From Nageia nagi (taxonomy: Eukaryota; Pinophyta), in NCBI GenBank assembly GCA_050084985.1, contig JBITNC010000001.1:496001-560000 (forward strand): a stretch of DNA of 64,000 nt. The letters are read 5' to 3'. Below the pieces are notes generated by a model. It had not been told where the DNA came from. It did not search any database and was given only the letters and a program-made list of their open reading frames with translations. Both the position numbers and the translations under genes were made by a program. Within the stretch, counting starts at the first letter, position 1. Each line of letters opens with the position of its first letter. Shown here in pieces: positions 33,301 through 43,906 of this stretch.

Positions 33301-36300
33301 AGATAATCACATGGAATACACGGGGCCTCCATTCCCCCGACATAATTGGAATGGCCAAACTCCTAGTACAGAAGGAACGACCTGCCATCCTCTTGACTCA
33401 AGAGTCGAAAACAGCTGATAAAGATCTAAGTAGGATCATAAATAAATTTTGGCCCCAATGCGAAATCCTTTCCAGTCAAGCTTCTGGGCAATCAGGCGGC
33501 ATGCTCATTCTATGGAACAGCACCCAAGTAGATTGTAAGCCATTACTGATCAACCGTCACTGGATGGCTGCCATTGTAAGGTGTCTTGCAACCGGTCTAC
33601 TGTTTGGCATAGTCAATGTCTATGGTCCTCAACATACTGATCAGAAAAGAGATCTTTGGAAACAAATCGATTCCTGGATGGCCTCACATTCTGACACTCC
33701 ATGGATTTTAGGAGGGGATTTCAATGCTATCAGGAATCTATCTGAAAAACAAGGAGGTACTATGCAACTGGACCCCAGCATAGATGATTTCAATTCTTTC
33801 ATAAATGATCAGCAGTTATATGAGCCTCCAAGCACCAATGGTCTCTACACCTGGACCAACAAAAGGAAAGATAACAAAGCAATTTTTGAAAAGCTTGATC
33901 GGTTTTTAGTCACAATGTCTTGGCTAGAACAAGAACATATTTTGCAAACAGAAGTCCTCCCTTATGGAGGCTCAGATCATTGGCCAGTGGCTTTAACCTG
34001 GGAGACTTTCTCCAATCCAAAGGCTCCTCCTTTTCGCTTCCAGAAGATGTGGTTCAATCACCCTTCCTTTGATGATCTTGTTGAACAATGGTGGCTGGAG
34101 GAAAGTCATGTGTATGGTACAGCAATGTTCACCTTTTCCACTAAGTTGCAAAGGCTCAAAACTAAATTGAAACTGTGGAACAAATCCTCCTTTGGAGAGG
34201 TAACAACGACTATTGCAAACCTGGAAGAGGAACTCCAACACACCCAGCTTCGAATGATACATCAGCAGGACTCCCAGGTTGTAGATCAGGAACGCCAAAT
34301 ACTCCAACGTCTTCAACAAGCCTACCTTAATGAGGAAACTCTTTGGAAACAGAAATCTAGAATCCAATGGCTTAAGGAAGGAGACAAAAACACACGTTAC
34401 TTCCACCTCTCCACCATGGCTCATCGTTCTAACAATAGAATATCAACCCTAGTAAGTTCAGCAGGTCTTACAATCTCCAATCCTGATGAATTGGATAAAC
34501 ACATTATGTCCTACTTTCATTCCCATCTTAATGAAACTAGTGAACACAGACATGAAGCCCAAGAGCAACTCCTCCATCTCATTCCCAAGTTGATCTCTGA
34601 GGAGCAAAATAGTATTCTTGTGAAGCCTATCAGTGAGGAGGAAGTGAAAAAGGCTCTTTTTCATTTAAAACCTTTTGGAGCACCGGGCCCAGATGGTTTC
34701 CCTCCTGGGTTTTTCCAACATTTTTGGTCCCTCCTCAAAGAGGAATTGGTGGCAACAGTGAGAGAATCATTCACTTCTAGGAAAATGCTTCAGAGACTCA
34801 ACCATACCTTCCTAGCTCTCATCCCTAAGACCAAAGATGCCAAGTCTATATCAGCCTTTCGACCAATCTCATTATGCAACTCAATTTACAAGTTAATATC
34901 CAAGGTTGCAGCCAACCGTCTCAACACAGTTCTTCCCTCTATCATTTCAGAGGAACAAAAAGCTTTTGTCAAAGGTCGCCAAATCCTTGATGGAGTCGTC
35001 CTTATCCATGAGCTCATTCATTCAGTTAATAGGCACCAAAGTAAAGGACTGCTTCTCAAGTTGGACATGACAAAGGCTTTCGATCAAGTAAATTGGGACT
35101 TCCTATTCCAGATAATGAGGAAGTTTGGCTTTCAAGAGCATTGGCTTCAGTGGATTCTCTCATTGATCAAAGCACCCCACTTTTCTGTCCTAGTTAATGG
35201 AGAATCAAGAGGTTACTTCAGTAGCTCAAGGGGCCTTCGCCAAGGTGACCCCTTGTCACCCTACCTATTCATCATTCTTGCTGAAGTCATTGGGAGAGGA
35301 ATGAAACAGTTACAGTTGGCTGGCAAAATACATGGTCTGCACATATCTGGCAGTGCCCCTCCAGTCACTCATTCTCAGTTCGCTGATGACACTCTCCTGG
35401 CAATCTCCCCCCTGAAATGTGAACTCAAGCACCTCCTAAATTTCCTCCAAGTATATGAGCAAGCCTCAGGCCAAGCAATCAACAGACAAAAATCAAAAAT
35501 ATATGGTCTTAACATCTCAGAACGGTTCCTCTCCCAGATCAGCGAGTGGTCTGGTATGACCAAGGAAAACCTCCCAAGCACCTACTTAGGTATGCCTTTA
35601 GTTCAAGGGGAAAGTTTGGGCCCTTTTGGGACTCTCTCATAGACAAAATGCAAAATAAAATGAACACTTGGAAGGCCAGGTGGTTATCCACAGCAGGACG
35701 TCTCACTAAAATCAAAGCTATCTTAGGAGCAATCCCTGTTTATTGGTTCGCCATTTTCTGGTTTCCCTAAAAGATCATTGTTAGAATGGAGACTCTAATA
35801 CGCAACTTCCTTTGGCACGGTGTATCAGAGATCAGGAAAATCCATCTGGTTGCTTGGGACATAATATGTCGTCCAAAACAAGAGGGAGGACTGGGCATCA
35901 GAAGACTTCATCATATGAATCTTGCTCTGCTAGGCAAATTCTCCTGGAGGATTTATACTAATCATTCCTGTTGCTGGAGCCAAGCAATACGTGGCAAATA
36001 CCTTGATAGCCTTGAACCGGAGAGACTCTTCACTGCTGCGGATACACCGTGGGGCTCCCCCATTTGGAATGGTATACGCAAAGCTCGTCTCTTTGTATTG
36101 AAACACCTACGGTGGAAGATCGGCTCAGGATCAAAGGTAGATTTTTGGGATGATGCTTGGTTACTCACAATTCCCTTAGCTTCCGTACCACTATTTCAGC
36201 CACTTCAGTATCATCTGCGACAAGAATGGGGTGATAAAGTCATCAATTATTGGTCATGGGCTACCGATTCGGGTAGAAGAGTGAAACAATGGAATATCTC

Positions 36301-37018
36301 TCACACAATTCCCCCTCACTTAACACAGGAATATAACATTCTTCTGTCTATGCTCGCGAGACACAACCTACAAGGCGATGACCTAAGCGACAACCTGATC
36401 AGCTCCCTCACTCTTTCGGGTAGCTACTCTGTTAGTTCAGCTTATAGTACTCTTGCTCAGGGTCATCCTTCGAACTTCCCCCCTCAAGTCTGGCAACGGA
36501 TATGGAAATCCAATGCCTGGCCAAAAGCTAAATTTTTCCTTTGGCTTGCTGTTCACAATAAGTTTTTATCCTGGGAACAACTTCTGAAGCGAGGATGGAC
36601 AGGACCGAGTCGATGCATACTTTGTGGCAATGAGGAGGAGACAGGGCACCACCTGCTAGTCACATGCTCATTCTCTAGTCAATTATGGCAGCTTCTTTCC
36701 GCCCACCTAGGCATCCACTGGTCTCCTCCTCTGTCTATCGGGTCCTTGATTAGGAACTGGCGTACTAAAAACAAATGTAAAGCATATAAAATCCTCTGGT
36801 ACTCTGCTCTAGCAATGTTGACATGGACACTGTGGCTTGAGAGAAATAATCATACTTTCAGCAATCAATTTACTTCAATGGACAGACTATGGAAGAAACT
36901 AGATCAACAACTCATGCTCATATTGGATTCTGCTATCTCAATTCAGTCCCTGCCCACTGCTGACCTATCCGAGCTCTCTTCGTGGCACACTATTTTACAG
37001 ATATGGCAATCCTCCTAG
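33297..37018 (+). pseudogene. LINE ORF2: endonuclease, reverse transcriptase, zf-RVT
   Basis: Encodes the enzyme of target-primed reverse transcription, about 1240 residues. The first frame (33297-35642, 781 residues) has an apurinic-type endonuclease with ITWNTRGL at the start, TQES near residue 35, GGDFNA near 139 and SDHWPV near 226. The RT follows with KPFGAPGPDGFPPGF near 459, FRPISLCNSIYKLISKV near 522, GLRQGDPLSPYLF, and the catalytic FADDTLL near 695 (FADD in place of the usual YADD). A one-base frameshift near 35610-35630 moves to a frame with one TAA at 35768. The remainder to 37018 includes the zf-RVT domain (NAWPKAKFFLWLAVHNK, CILCGNEEETGHHLLVTC). The two lesions prevent an intact protein. 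Confidence 0.93.
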
Positions 37019-37719
37019 AAAATTGATCCACCATGCAGATACTCAGACATCGATCTTCAGCAGGTAGAGGTTGCTCACCTACCTAAACGCCAAGCTCCAA
37101 CAGACAGAGAGGACATTTCTCCTATGCCTAAACACCCACGGCTCACCTAGCATAGTCAGCATAGTCCGAGCTCCGTTTTGTCATCCATCTCCGACTCCAA
37201 GTTTTCAGTTTTTCTCTTGCTTTCTACATGGAACGCATTGTAATGAAAAGCCAGATTAACTTCAGACGAGTTCCAGAAACAAACTTCAGATGAGCTCCAG
37301 AAAGGGCCTAGCACCAGAAAGCGTTTAGCTCCAGAAAGCGTCTAGCACCAGAAAGTCTAGCACCAGGAAGTCTAGCACCAGAAACGAGCTCCAGAAGTGA
37401 GCTCCAGAGGCGAGCTCCAGAAGTGAGCTCTAGAAGTGAGATTCACAGACGAGCTCCAGAAACGAGCTCCAGAGACGAGCTCCAGAGACAAGCTTACTGT
37501 ATATGCTCCAGGGGGGGCCCTATCAGCTACCTTAGTGTCCATACTGGTAGTCATAGTAATCTTAGAGGTTTGATTTAGTGTTTTGTACAGCATGTCTAAC
37601 TGTGCTCACTGTAGCTCCCATAAGCTCGACATGTCTTTCAGATTCCTTGCTAAATTGGCAGTAATGGCCATTATGTAACTTTGTCGAACTAGTCAATCAA
37701 TAGAATTTATTTACTTACC
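37019..37719 (+). other. LINE 3' UTR with GAGCTCCAGAA minisatellite
   Basis: At about 37262-37500 a short unit is repeated with variation: GAGCTCCAGAAACGAGCTCC, then AGCACCAGAAAGTCT forms. Roughly 15-18 copies of a 10-18 bp unit built on (G/A)AGC(T/A)CCAGAA are present. The rest is unique sequence. Small frames in this stretch are not credible genes. Confidence 0.85.
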
Positions 37720-37734
37720 AAAAAAAAAAAAAAA
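37720..37734 (+). other. LINE poly-A tail
   Basis: About 15 consecutive A's directly before the right copy of the target duplication, as expected for retroposition. Confidence 0.9.
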
Positions 37735-38112
37735 GTATATGTAGATACCTTAAAACATTAAGAAAATAAAAAAAGGTAAAGGATTAAATATAGATAAGGG
37801 ATTAAACATAGAGTGGATTTCTTCTTATAAATAGAGAATAATCCCCCCCCCCTCTCATTTTTGTAAAATTGTTATGTAATACATTTAGAGTTTGGAGAGA
37901 AAGGAGAGATTTTGTACGAGAGGTTCTTGAGAATAAGAAGATCTTAGTTAGTGGATGTACTTCCAATAAGGGAGGAACCACTTTATATCTTATGTTATTT
38001 ATGAGATTGGCTTGAGTTATTGTGTTATTGTGTTGATGTTGTAAGTGCCTTCTTGAGATCTTGGTAGATTAGAAGTTAATTCAAAAAGGGTTAATTTACT
38101 CAAAAGAAAGAG

Positions 38113-38270
38113 GTGATAAGAAAAACAAGTAATTTTAGTATTGTAACAAATTTTATCATTACGAAAGAGAATGTAGATTGAAGGAATCTCAAGAAAGAAC
38201 AAGTAGTGCACACTATAGACAAGAGTAAGGATCCTCAAATTTATTTTGACATATGATAAATCATATACGA
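38113..38270 (+). pseudogene. Element A gag relic, second part
   Basis: Resumes A's gag after B: GDKKNK, then a damaged zinc knuckle with residues YCNKFYHYERECR near 38138. It keeps a C, H and C but has lost one cysteine. Stops follow. Confidence 0.7.
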
Positions 38271-39224
38271 ATTTAAATGACATGGATTCTTAATAGTAGT
38301 TACTTAAACCACATGGCTGGCAAGGGGGAGTTATTTTCTGAAATGGGTAGCTCCTACAAATACAAGATCAAGATTGGATATTTCAAAGCATTCAAACTTA
38401 AAGACATAGGATCCATGGAGGTGAATATCAATGAAGGCCAAATGAAGATAAATGCTATATATTGTACTCTAAATTTGAAATATAAGTTGTTGAGTGTAGT
38501 CTAAATCATGGAAAATAATTATAAGTTAGTATTTGAATATGAAAATGTGTAATCTTTGACAAGAATCATGGTAAGAGGATGGTCACAATAGTCCCTATGA
38601 GTAAAAATAGACCATTTTCTTTAAAATTTGGAGGGAAAGGAGATCAACTTGCAAATGCAGCCATTGAGAACAAAATTTGGCTATGGCATTTAAGATATGA
38701 TCATTTGTACTTCACCAATTTGAGATTGTTGACATCTCAAGAAATGTTATATGGATTACCTAAGGTTGAGGATCAAAAAGATGTGTGTGAAGGATGTGAT
38801 TTGGGAAAGCACTCAAGGATGACTTTTCCTAAAGGGAAATCATGAAGAGCCTCTTATACACTTCAATCGGTGCATTACAACATATGTGGAAAAATGCAAA
38901 CCAAAATTTTGGGTAAGAATTCATACTTTCTTACTTTTATTGATGATTTTTCAAGAATGTGTTGCATTTAGTTCTTGAAAACCAAAGATGAGGTGTCTGA
39001 TTATTTTAAATATTTCAAAATCATATAAAAATCAAAGTGGGTGTTATGTAAAATTTTTAAGGACTAATAGAGGTGGAGAATTTTATTCAAATGAATATCT
39101 CCAATTTTGTAAAGATTATGAAATTAAAAGGCAACTCCTGGCTTCTTATACTCCACAAAAAAATGGTATGGTCAAAAGGAAGAATAGAACCATTGTTGAG
39201 ATCGAAAGGAGCATTCTACAAATA

Positions 39225-40575
39225 AATATATACATAAAATATTATTTAATTAAATATGTATTTTTGCAATATGCTAAATATGGCAGGTATCCTACAAAAG
39301 ATGATGTAAAATTTGCCCTAAAAATGGTTTTCAAGCACTAGTCTTGAAAATAGCTTCCAAGACTGTAAGTAATATTTAAGTGTTTTTAAATTAATTATAT
39401 TATTTTAATATTGACTCATAAAATTTTTAGTTTTGCTTATTTACTAATATTTAGTTGATTATTCTTTGCAAGGTGAGGAGGATCAACTAGAGGGTGAACA
39501 GGAGGGTGACCCAAAGGAGGGTGAAGAGGAGGGTGACTAGGAGGGGTGGCAAGTTATCAGAATGGATGAAGATGATGAAGATTATACTAGGCATGTTCAT
39601 GATAGAGTGACCCATTACCATGCATTTGTATACTAGGTGTGGACAGTTTTTGTTCATTGATTGAGATTATACATATCTAATTACCATGCATTTGTACACT
39701 AGGCATGGAGTTTTTTGTTGATTAATTGAGATTATGCACATTTGATTATTAATTTAATGTGTTATATTATTTATACATATTATGTTTTAAGTTTTATTAT
39801 GCTTATATGTTTAAATTTTAATTTTTTTACTTTTAATGTATTATTTGTATTTATTTTGAATGAATGTATCTTGAATGTATATATACTACATTTAATGTAT
39901 TTTAGTGTATTATACACTACAAAAAAAGAAATAATAAATGGTAATAATAAATAATTATTTTTTTGAATTACAATATGAACATGATGCTTTATGAGTCAAC
40001 ACTATGATGCTTTATAAGTCAACACCTTGATGCTTTAGGAGTTAATAACTTAACGCTTTATGAGTCAAAACATCGATGCTTTATGAGTCAAGTTTTTTAT
40101 TCTTTATGCATCTAAACATTGATGCTTTTTGAGTCAAAACATTGATGCTTTATGAGTCAAAATATAGACATTTCAGGAGTTAATACCTTGACGCTTTAAG
40201 AGTAAATTTTTTTATTTTTTATGCATCTCAATATTGATGCATTTTGAGTCAAAACATCGATGCTTTGTGATTCAAAATATCGACGCTTTAGGAGCAAAGA
40301 ACTTGACACTTTAAGATTCAAAATATCAACATTTTTTGAGTTATGTTTTTTACATTATTCATGTCGAGGTTAATGCATTGTGCATCCCTACTATGATGCT
40401 TTGGATGATGAAAAAAATATTATTCATGACATTTTGTTTGACATATGGTATGATACTACCCTTAGCATCACACGAGGCATCAATTCGATGCCAGAAAAAT
40501 ATATATATATATATACTAGTGTTTGATGCATTGGATGATGCAAAATTAGTTAAATGTAGTAGTGATGTATTTGAA
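39225..40575. mobile_element. Unclassified insertion in A's integrase, CACTA-like ends
   Basis: The integrase of A breaks near 39225 and resumes near 40577, so about 1.35 kb is foreign; the edges are approximate. The left half has a GT..AG-like interval (39365-39474) before an acidic frame (GEEDQLEGEQEGDPKEGEEEGD), then a 66-bp direct duplication (ATTACCATGCATTTG at 39614 and 39680). At 39915 CACTACAAAAAAAG, the usual start of CACTA-type termini, begins. It is followed by many GATGCTTTATGAGTCAA-like units (39975-40340). TAGTG occurs at 40517 and 40560. No matching 3-bp duplication was found. Confidence 0.4.
39975..40340. repeat. Degenerate GATGCTTTATGAGTCAA tandem repeats
   Basis: Roughly ten units of 25-40 bp, each with (A/G)A(T/C)G(C/T)TTTA(T/G)GAGT(C/T)AA. 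They resemble the subterminal repeat blocks of CACTA transposons, where the transposase binds. Confidence 0.7.
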
Positions 40576-42767
40576 TGATGTAATTAGTAAAATAGTCTAC
40601 ATTTTGGATAGAAGTCCTACTAGCACCTTGGATGGAATCACTCCATATAAAGCATGGTATAAAAAGAAACCAAATGTAAATCATTTTAGAGTTTTTGGTT
40701 GCTTAACTTATGCACATATACCTAATGAAAAAGAAGAACTATTGATCCACAAGTGGGCATGTATTTAATTGGGTATTGTGAGAATACCAAAGCCCATATG
40801 CTTTATAATCCAAAAACACAAAAAGTTGTAATTTCTAGAGATGTAATTTTTTATGAAGGTGGAAAATATGGCCATCAAAAACTCTATATTGGTGATGAGT
40901 CTAATGATCCAAGCTCCTCAAACATGCAACCTAATTTTCATACCAGCAAGAAAATTCCTTTCATTCCAAGTCTACAAAAGAGTTCTTCTACATACAAGTT
41001 CTTCTTCAAATTCTTCAAGCCCTTCAATGAGTGATGATGATTCTTCAAGTACTGTGAAGACAAAGTAAGGTAAAAGAATTATTTCTAGTCATCCATCTTC
41101 TCAAATGTTAGGTACAAATTTTCAAACAAGACTTACAAGAAGTCAAGCACACGAGATAGATCAATTTGTGATAAGACTTGAAAATTTGAGAATGTATGGT
41201 GATGATGAGCCTAGATGTGATATGTTGTGATGACTAGTGTTAAGTTAGAACCATCTACTGATGAACAAGCATGTCTAATGATTTGTGGATGAAAACAATG
41301 GAAGATGAAATCAATATACTCCATCATGAAGAATGATACACGAAAGCTTGTGGAGCTTCCAAAAGGAAAAACATATGTGGGCTCTAAACGGGTCTATAAA
41401 ATAAAGTATAACATTGATAAAATCATAGAAAGATACAAGGAAAGACTTAGGGAAAAATGATTCACACAAAGGTATGGCATTGATTATGAGGAAACTATTC
41501 ATCGGTTTCAACACAAGAAATAATAATTTTGGTACTTGCTTTAGCTTCCAATAAAGGTTGGAAAGTACATCATATGGATGTAAAAAGTACATTCTTGAAT
41601 GGCTATTTGGATGAAGAGGTTTATGTGCAACAATCTCAAGGTTTTGTAATAAAATAAAAAGAGAATCTTTTGTGTAAATTGTAGAAGATATTGTGTGACC
41701 TCAAGCAAGCTCCAAGAGCTTGGTATTCAAGGATAGATGGGTGCTTACATCAATATGATTTTACAAGATGCAAGAGTGAACCTACCTTATACCTTATGAG
41801 ACAAAGTAATGACATCTTACTTTTTTTTTATGATTTGATTTACATCGGTATTTGCTCAAAAATGAATGATGATTTCAAGAATGCTATGATGTAAGAGTTT
41901 GAAATAAAAGAGCTTTGTTTGATGCATTATTTCCTTAGTATGGATATGTATCAAAGAGAAGGTGAGATTTTCATTTTTCAAACTAAATATACCAATAATA
42001 TGCTAAAGAAATTTGGTATGGAGCATAGAAAACCAGTTCGAATACCAATAGCTCATGATGAGTTACTATGAAAGGATGATGGGGTTGAAAAAGTTGATGT
42101 GATCACATATAGAAGCATCATTGGAAGCTTGATGTTTCTCACAAACTCTAGAATAGACATTGCACATGTTATTTCACTTGTATTATGTTTATGAGTGATC
42201 CTTTTGAAATTCACTTGAAAGAAACCAAAAGAATGTCGAGGTATGTGAAAGGTACAATTTATTTTGGCATTCATTACTACAAGAATGATGATGTAAAACT
42301 TATTAGCTTTATTGATTCTACTTGGGAAATCAATTTAGATAATATAAAGTCTAAATTCAAAAATTACTTTAGTCTTGGATCTGGAAAGATTACATGGAGT
42401 TCAAGAAAACAAAGCATAATTGCTCTCTCTTCTACTGAAGTTAAATATATTGCAATCACAAGTGCTAGTGCTCAAGCAATGTGGTTAAGAAAGATGCTTG
42501 AAGAAATTGGTGACAAAAAGTGTGATCTAATTACCTTGTATTTTGATAATATAAGTGTCATTCAATTGGCAAAGAAATCAATCCACCATAGTAGGTCCAA
42601 ACACTTTGATATAAAGTATCATGTCATTGGAGACATGGTGGAGAAAAACATCATCAATTGAGCTTAGGAATTGTAATACCCTTGATAATATTACAAATAC
42701 TTTACAAAAGGGGTTGTCAAAATTTAGTTTTTGAAGTTGACAAACTCTTTAATGAGTTCTCTTAGCA

Positions 42768-42779
42768 TCAAGAGGAGAA
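42768..42779 (+). other. Element A polypurine tract
   Basis: TCAAGAGGAGAA directly precedes the 3' LTR start TGTTGGAGTT. Confidence 0.75.
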
Positions 42780-43231
42780 TGTTGGAGTTTGAACCCAATC
42801 TTCTAATGAAAACATTAAGAATTCAATATTTTGTTTCCCGGTCAGCTTGCATATGTTCGATCTATGATCATTCATCACATACTCTATGACTAGTTGGATA
42901 ATCAATTTGCTCTTTCTAACTAGTTAGTTTGATGCATACTGATCTATATCTAGAGACTAGCAGTTTTGTGGTTTTCATCATTTTTCTTTCTTGTTTAGTA
43001 ATGATTATTTATGTGGATTATGGTTGTAATCATTTGGAACATGTAGGAATTTAGTGTAGTTATTTTGAATGTTGTTCATAAGAATTTTATATTGTTTTCT
43101 GTTTGATTTGATTAGTTGTATAATTCATGAGAAATTCATTCTCATAATAATAATTTTGTACTTAGTTCATTGAAAGAACTATAGATATGTAATCTTTCAT
43201 TTGAAGTAATAGATCAATTAGCATTTTCTCA
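42780..43231 (+). repeat. Element A 3' LTR
   Basis: 452 bp, TGTTGGAG to TTTTCTCA. It aligns with 18276-18732 with clear divergence, so A is older than C and the LINE. Confidence 0.8.
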
Positions 43232-43480
43232 ATAGAACCATGCTTGAGTTGGTTATTGTGTATAATTCACACTCCCTATCCCTCATCATCTTTGTGAGCT
43301 TGGTTTACACATCCTTTACAACTCTAAGCATATCATACAAATTTATTGTTAAGGGACTAACCCTTCAAATTAGACCTCTTGTTCTTGTCATTGTTCATCC
43401 TAAATAGACTAAATTTATCTACAACTAATATATTTCAAGCAATGTTATGGTAGTATGAGAAAGCATAATCAATTAGAAGG
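43232..43480. other. Spacer between element A and the ERF promoter
   Basis: AT-rich, with no element recognised. Composition changes near 43480 to a GC-richer stretch, which I take as the left edge of the single-copy gene region. Confidence 0.4.
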
Positions 43481-43541
43481 TTTCGCTGTGCAGGCGTCGG
43501 ATTGTTGTTGGTGCGCGTCACGCAGCCCCAAGGTGGAAGTG

Positions 43542-43760
43542 GGTCAAAAAGATACGACATGGTCAATAGGCTTAGTCTGCCCATGGTGCTCCTGCTGGAG
43601 ATGGCAACGACTCATGAGTTCCCATGGCCCCACCCAAAAAATCTAATTAATACGTTCGAGTAGAAAACGTAATGTATACCACTAATCTGAGTCAAATGTC
43701 AATCATCAGTCAAACTTTATACACGAATGGTTCGACTCTTGCAGGTAAGTTCCACACGTG
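43542..43760 (+). promoter_or_regulatory. ERF gene promoter: W-box cores and G-box
   Basis: Four strict W-box cores (TTGAC followed by C or T, all on the minus strand) lie at 43542-43547, 43561-43566, 43690-43695 and 43708-43713. A fifth, looser TGTCAA is at 43697. CACGTG, the G-box core, is at 43755-43760. W-boxes bind WRKY factors and G-boxes bind bZIP or bHLH factors. Their use here is inferred from sequence only. Confidence 0.5.
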
Positions 43761-43859
43761 CTTTGAAAAATCAACGTAGACGGGTCTTTGCAAATGATGG
43801 CTCGCAGGACTCCACATTATAAAAGTTATATAATATTAATTAGAGCATTCAGAGTATAG

Positions 43860-43867
43860 TATAAATA
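43860..43867 (+). promoter_or_regulatory. ERF gene TATA box
   Basis: TATAAATA lies 40 bp before the ATG at 43907, so the transcript start would be near 43890 with a very short 5' UTR. It is the best TATA block in the upstream 400 bp. Confidence 0.7.
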
Positions 43868-43906
43868 GAGACTCTGAAACAACATTCTCATTCATGAGGA
43901 GGAGAG

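Larger units (their letters stand above)
31524..37732 (+). mobile_element. Plant L1-type LINE, nearly full length
   Basis: A non-LTR retrotransposon of about 6.2 kb inserted in B's 3' LTR. The duplicated target AAGTATATGTAGATACC occurs at 31507-31523 and 37733-37749; the first two A's merge with the poly-A tail. It has a 5' leader, ORF1 (DUF4283 plus zinc knuckle), ORF2 (endonuclease, reverse transcriptase, zf-RVT), a repeat-rich 3' UTR and a poly-A tail. Its base composition is more balanced than the surrounding AT-rich relics. Only two frameshifts in ORF1, and one frameshift and one nonsense change in ORF2, are visible. This is a late insertion. Confidence 0.95.
19618..38107 (+). mobile_element. 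Copia element B, inserted in A's gag
   Basis: The left LTR is 19618-20064 and the right LTR is 31446-38107, split by the LINE. The 5-bp duplication AAGAG lies on both sides (19613-19617 and 38108-38112), and removing B leaves A's gag in frame. B's internal region holds gag, protease, integrase, RT and RNase H between 26782 and 30460, all broken. Its leader is split by element C. B is therefore younger than A and older than both C and the LINE. Confidence 0.9.
31446..38107 (+). repeat. Element B 3' LTR, split by the LINE
   Basis: The LTR begins TGTTAGAATTTGTAATA (31446-31523) and resumes after the LINE at about 37733-38107. The halves together align with 19618-20064. A poly-C run at about 37844-37854 replaces the CCCCC of the left copy. 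Confidence 0.85.
38275..42661 (+). pseudogene. Element A copia pol relic
   Basis: The protease zone (WILNSSYLNHMAGKGELF, 38283) has lost the D-S-G triad. The GAG-pre-integrase frame 38579-38845 keeps WLWHLRYDHL, CEGCDLGKHSRM. Integrase covers 38870-39222 (FLTFIDDFSRM, YTPQKNGMVKRKNRTI). It is then interrupted by about 1.35 kb and resumes at 40577 (IVYILDRSPTSTLDGITPYKAW, HFRVFGCLTYAHIP). RT covers 41330-42110 (LVELPKGKTYVGSKRVYKIKYN, GWKVHHMDVKSTFLNGYLDEEV), with the catalytic YVDD degraded to FYDLIYI near 41830. RNase H is the best-kept part: a 158-residue frame at 42185-42661 with GSGKITWSSRKQSIIALSST and FDIKYHVIGDMVE. Confidence 0.85.
18276..43231 (+). mobile_element. Copia element A, host of nested insertions
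   Basis: The LTRs at 18276-18732 and 42780-43231 both start TGTTGGAGTTT and share CTAACTAGTTAGTTTGATGC. They enclose a copia element whose own sequence is about 6.5 kb. The rest is inserted: B at 19618-38107 (itself carrying C and a LINE), and a segment of about 1.35 kb at roughly 39225-40575. Reading across B, the gag codons ...GGATCAAGAG and GTGATAAG... join in frame, which shows the element is one piece. Left flank ATATA and right flank ATAGA match at 4 of 5 bases, consistent with an aged target duplication. Confidence 0.85.

Noticed and set aside
33993-34424. 143-residue minus-strand frame within LINE ORF2
   Set aside because: Antisense shadow of the strongly coding ORF2. No independent features.
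37844-37854. Poly-C run as a functional signal
   Set aside because: The other LTR of B has a short CCCCC at the same place. It is a homopolymer length change, possibly a sequencing artefact.
40517-40521. TAGTG as the definite right end of a CACTA MITE starting at 39915
   Set aside because: No matching 3-bp target duplication and weak inverted similarity. An alternative TAGTG at 40560 exists, so the boundary is left open.
43455-43646. 63-residue frame upstream of the ERF gene
   Set aside because: It lies in the promoter region, has no domain, and its apparent coding quality only reflects higher GC.
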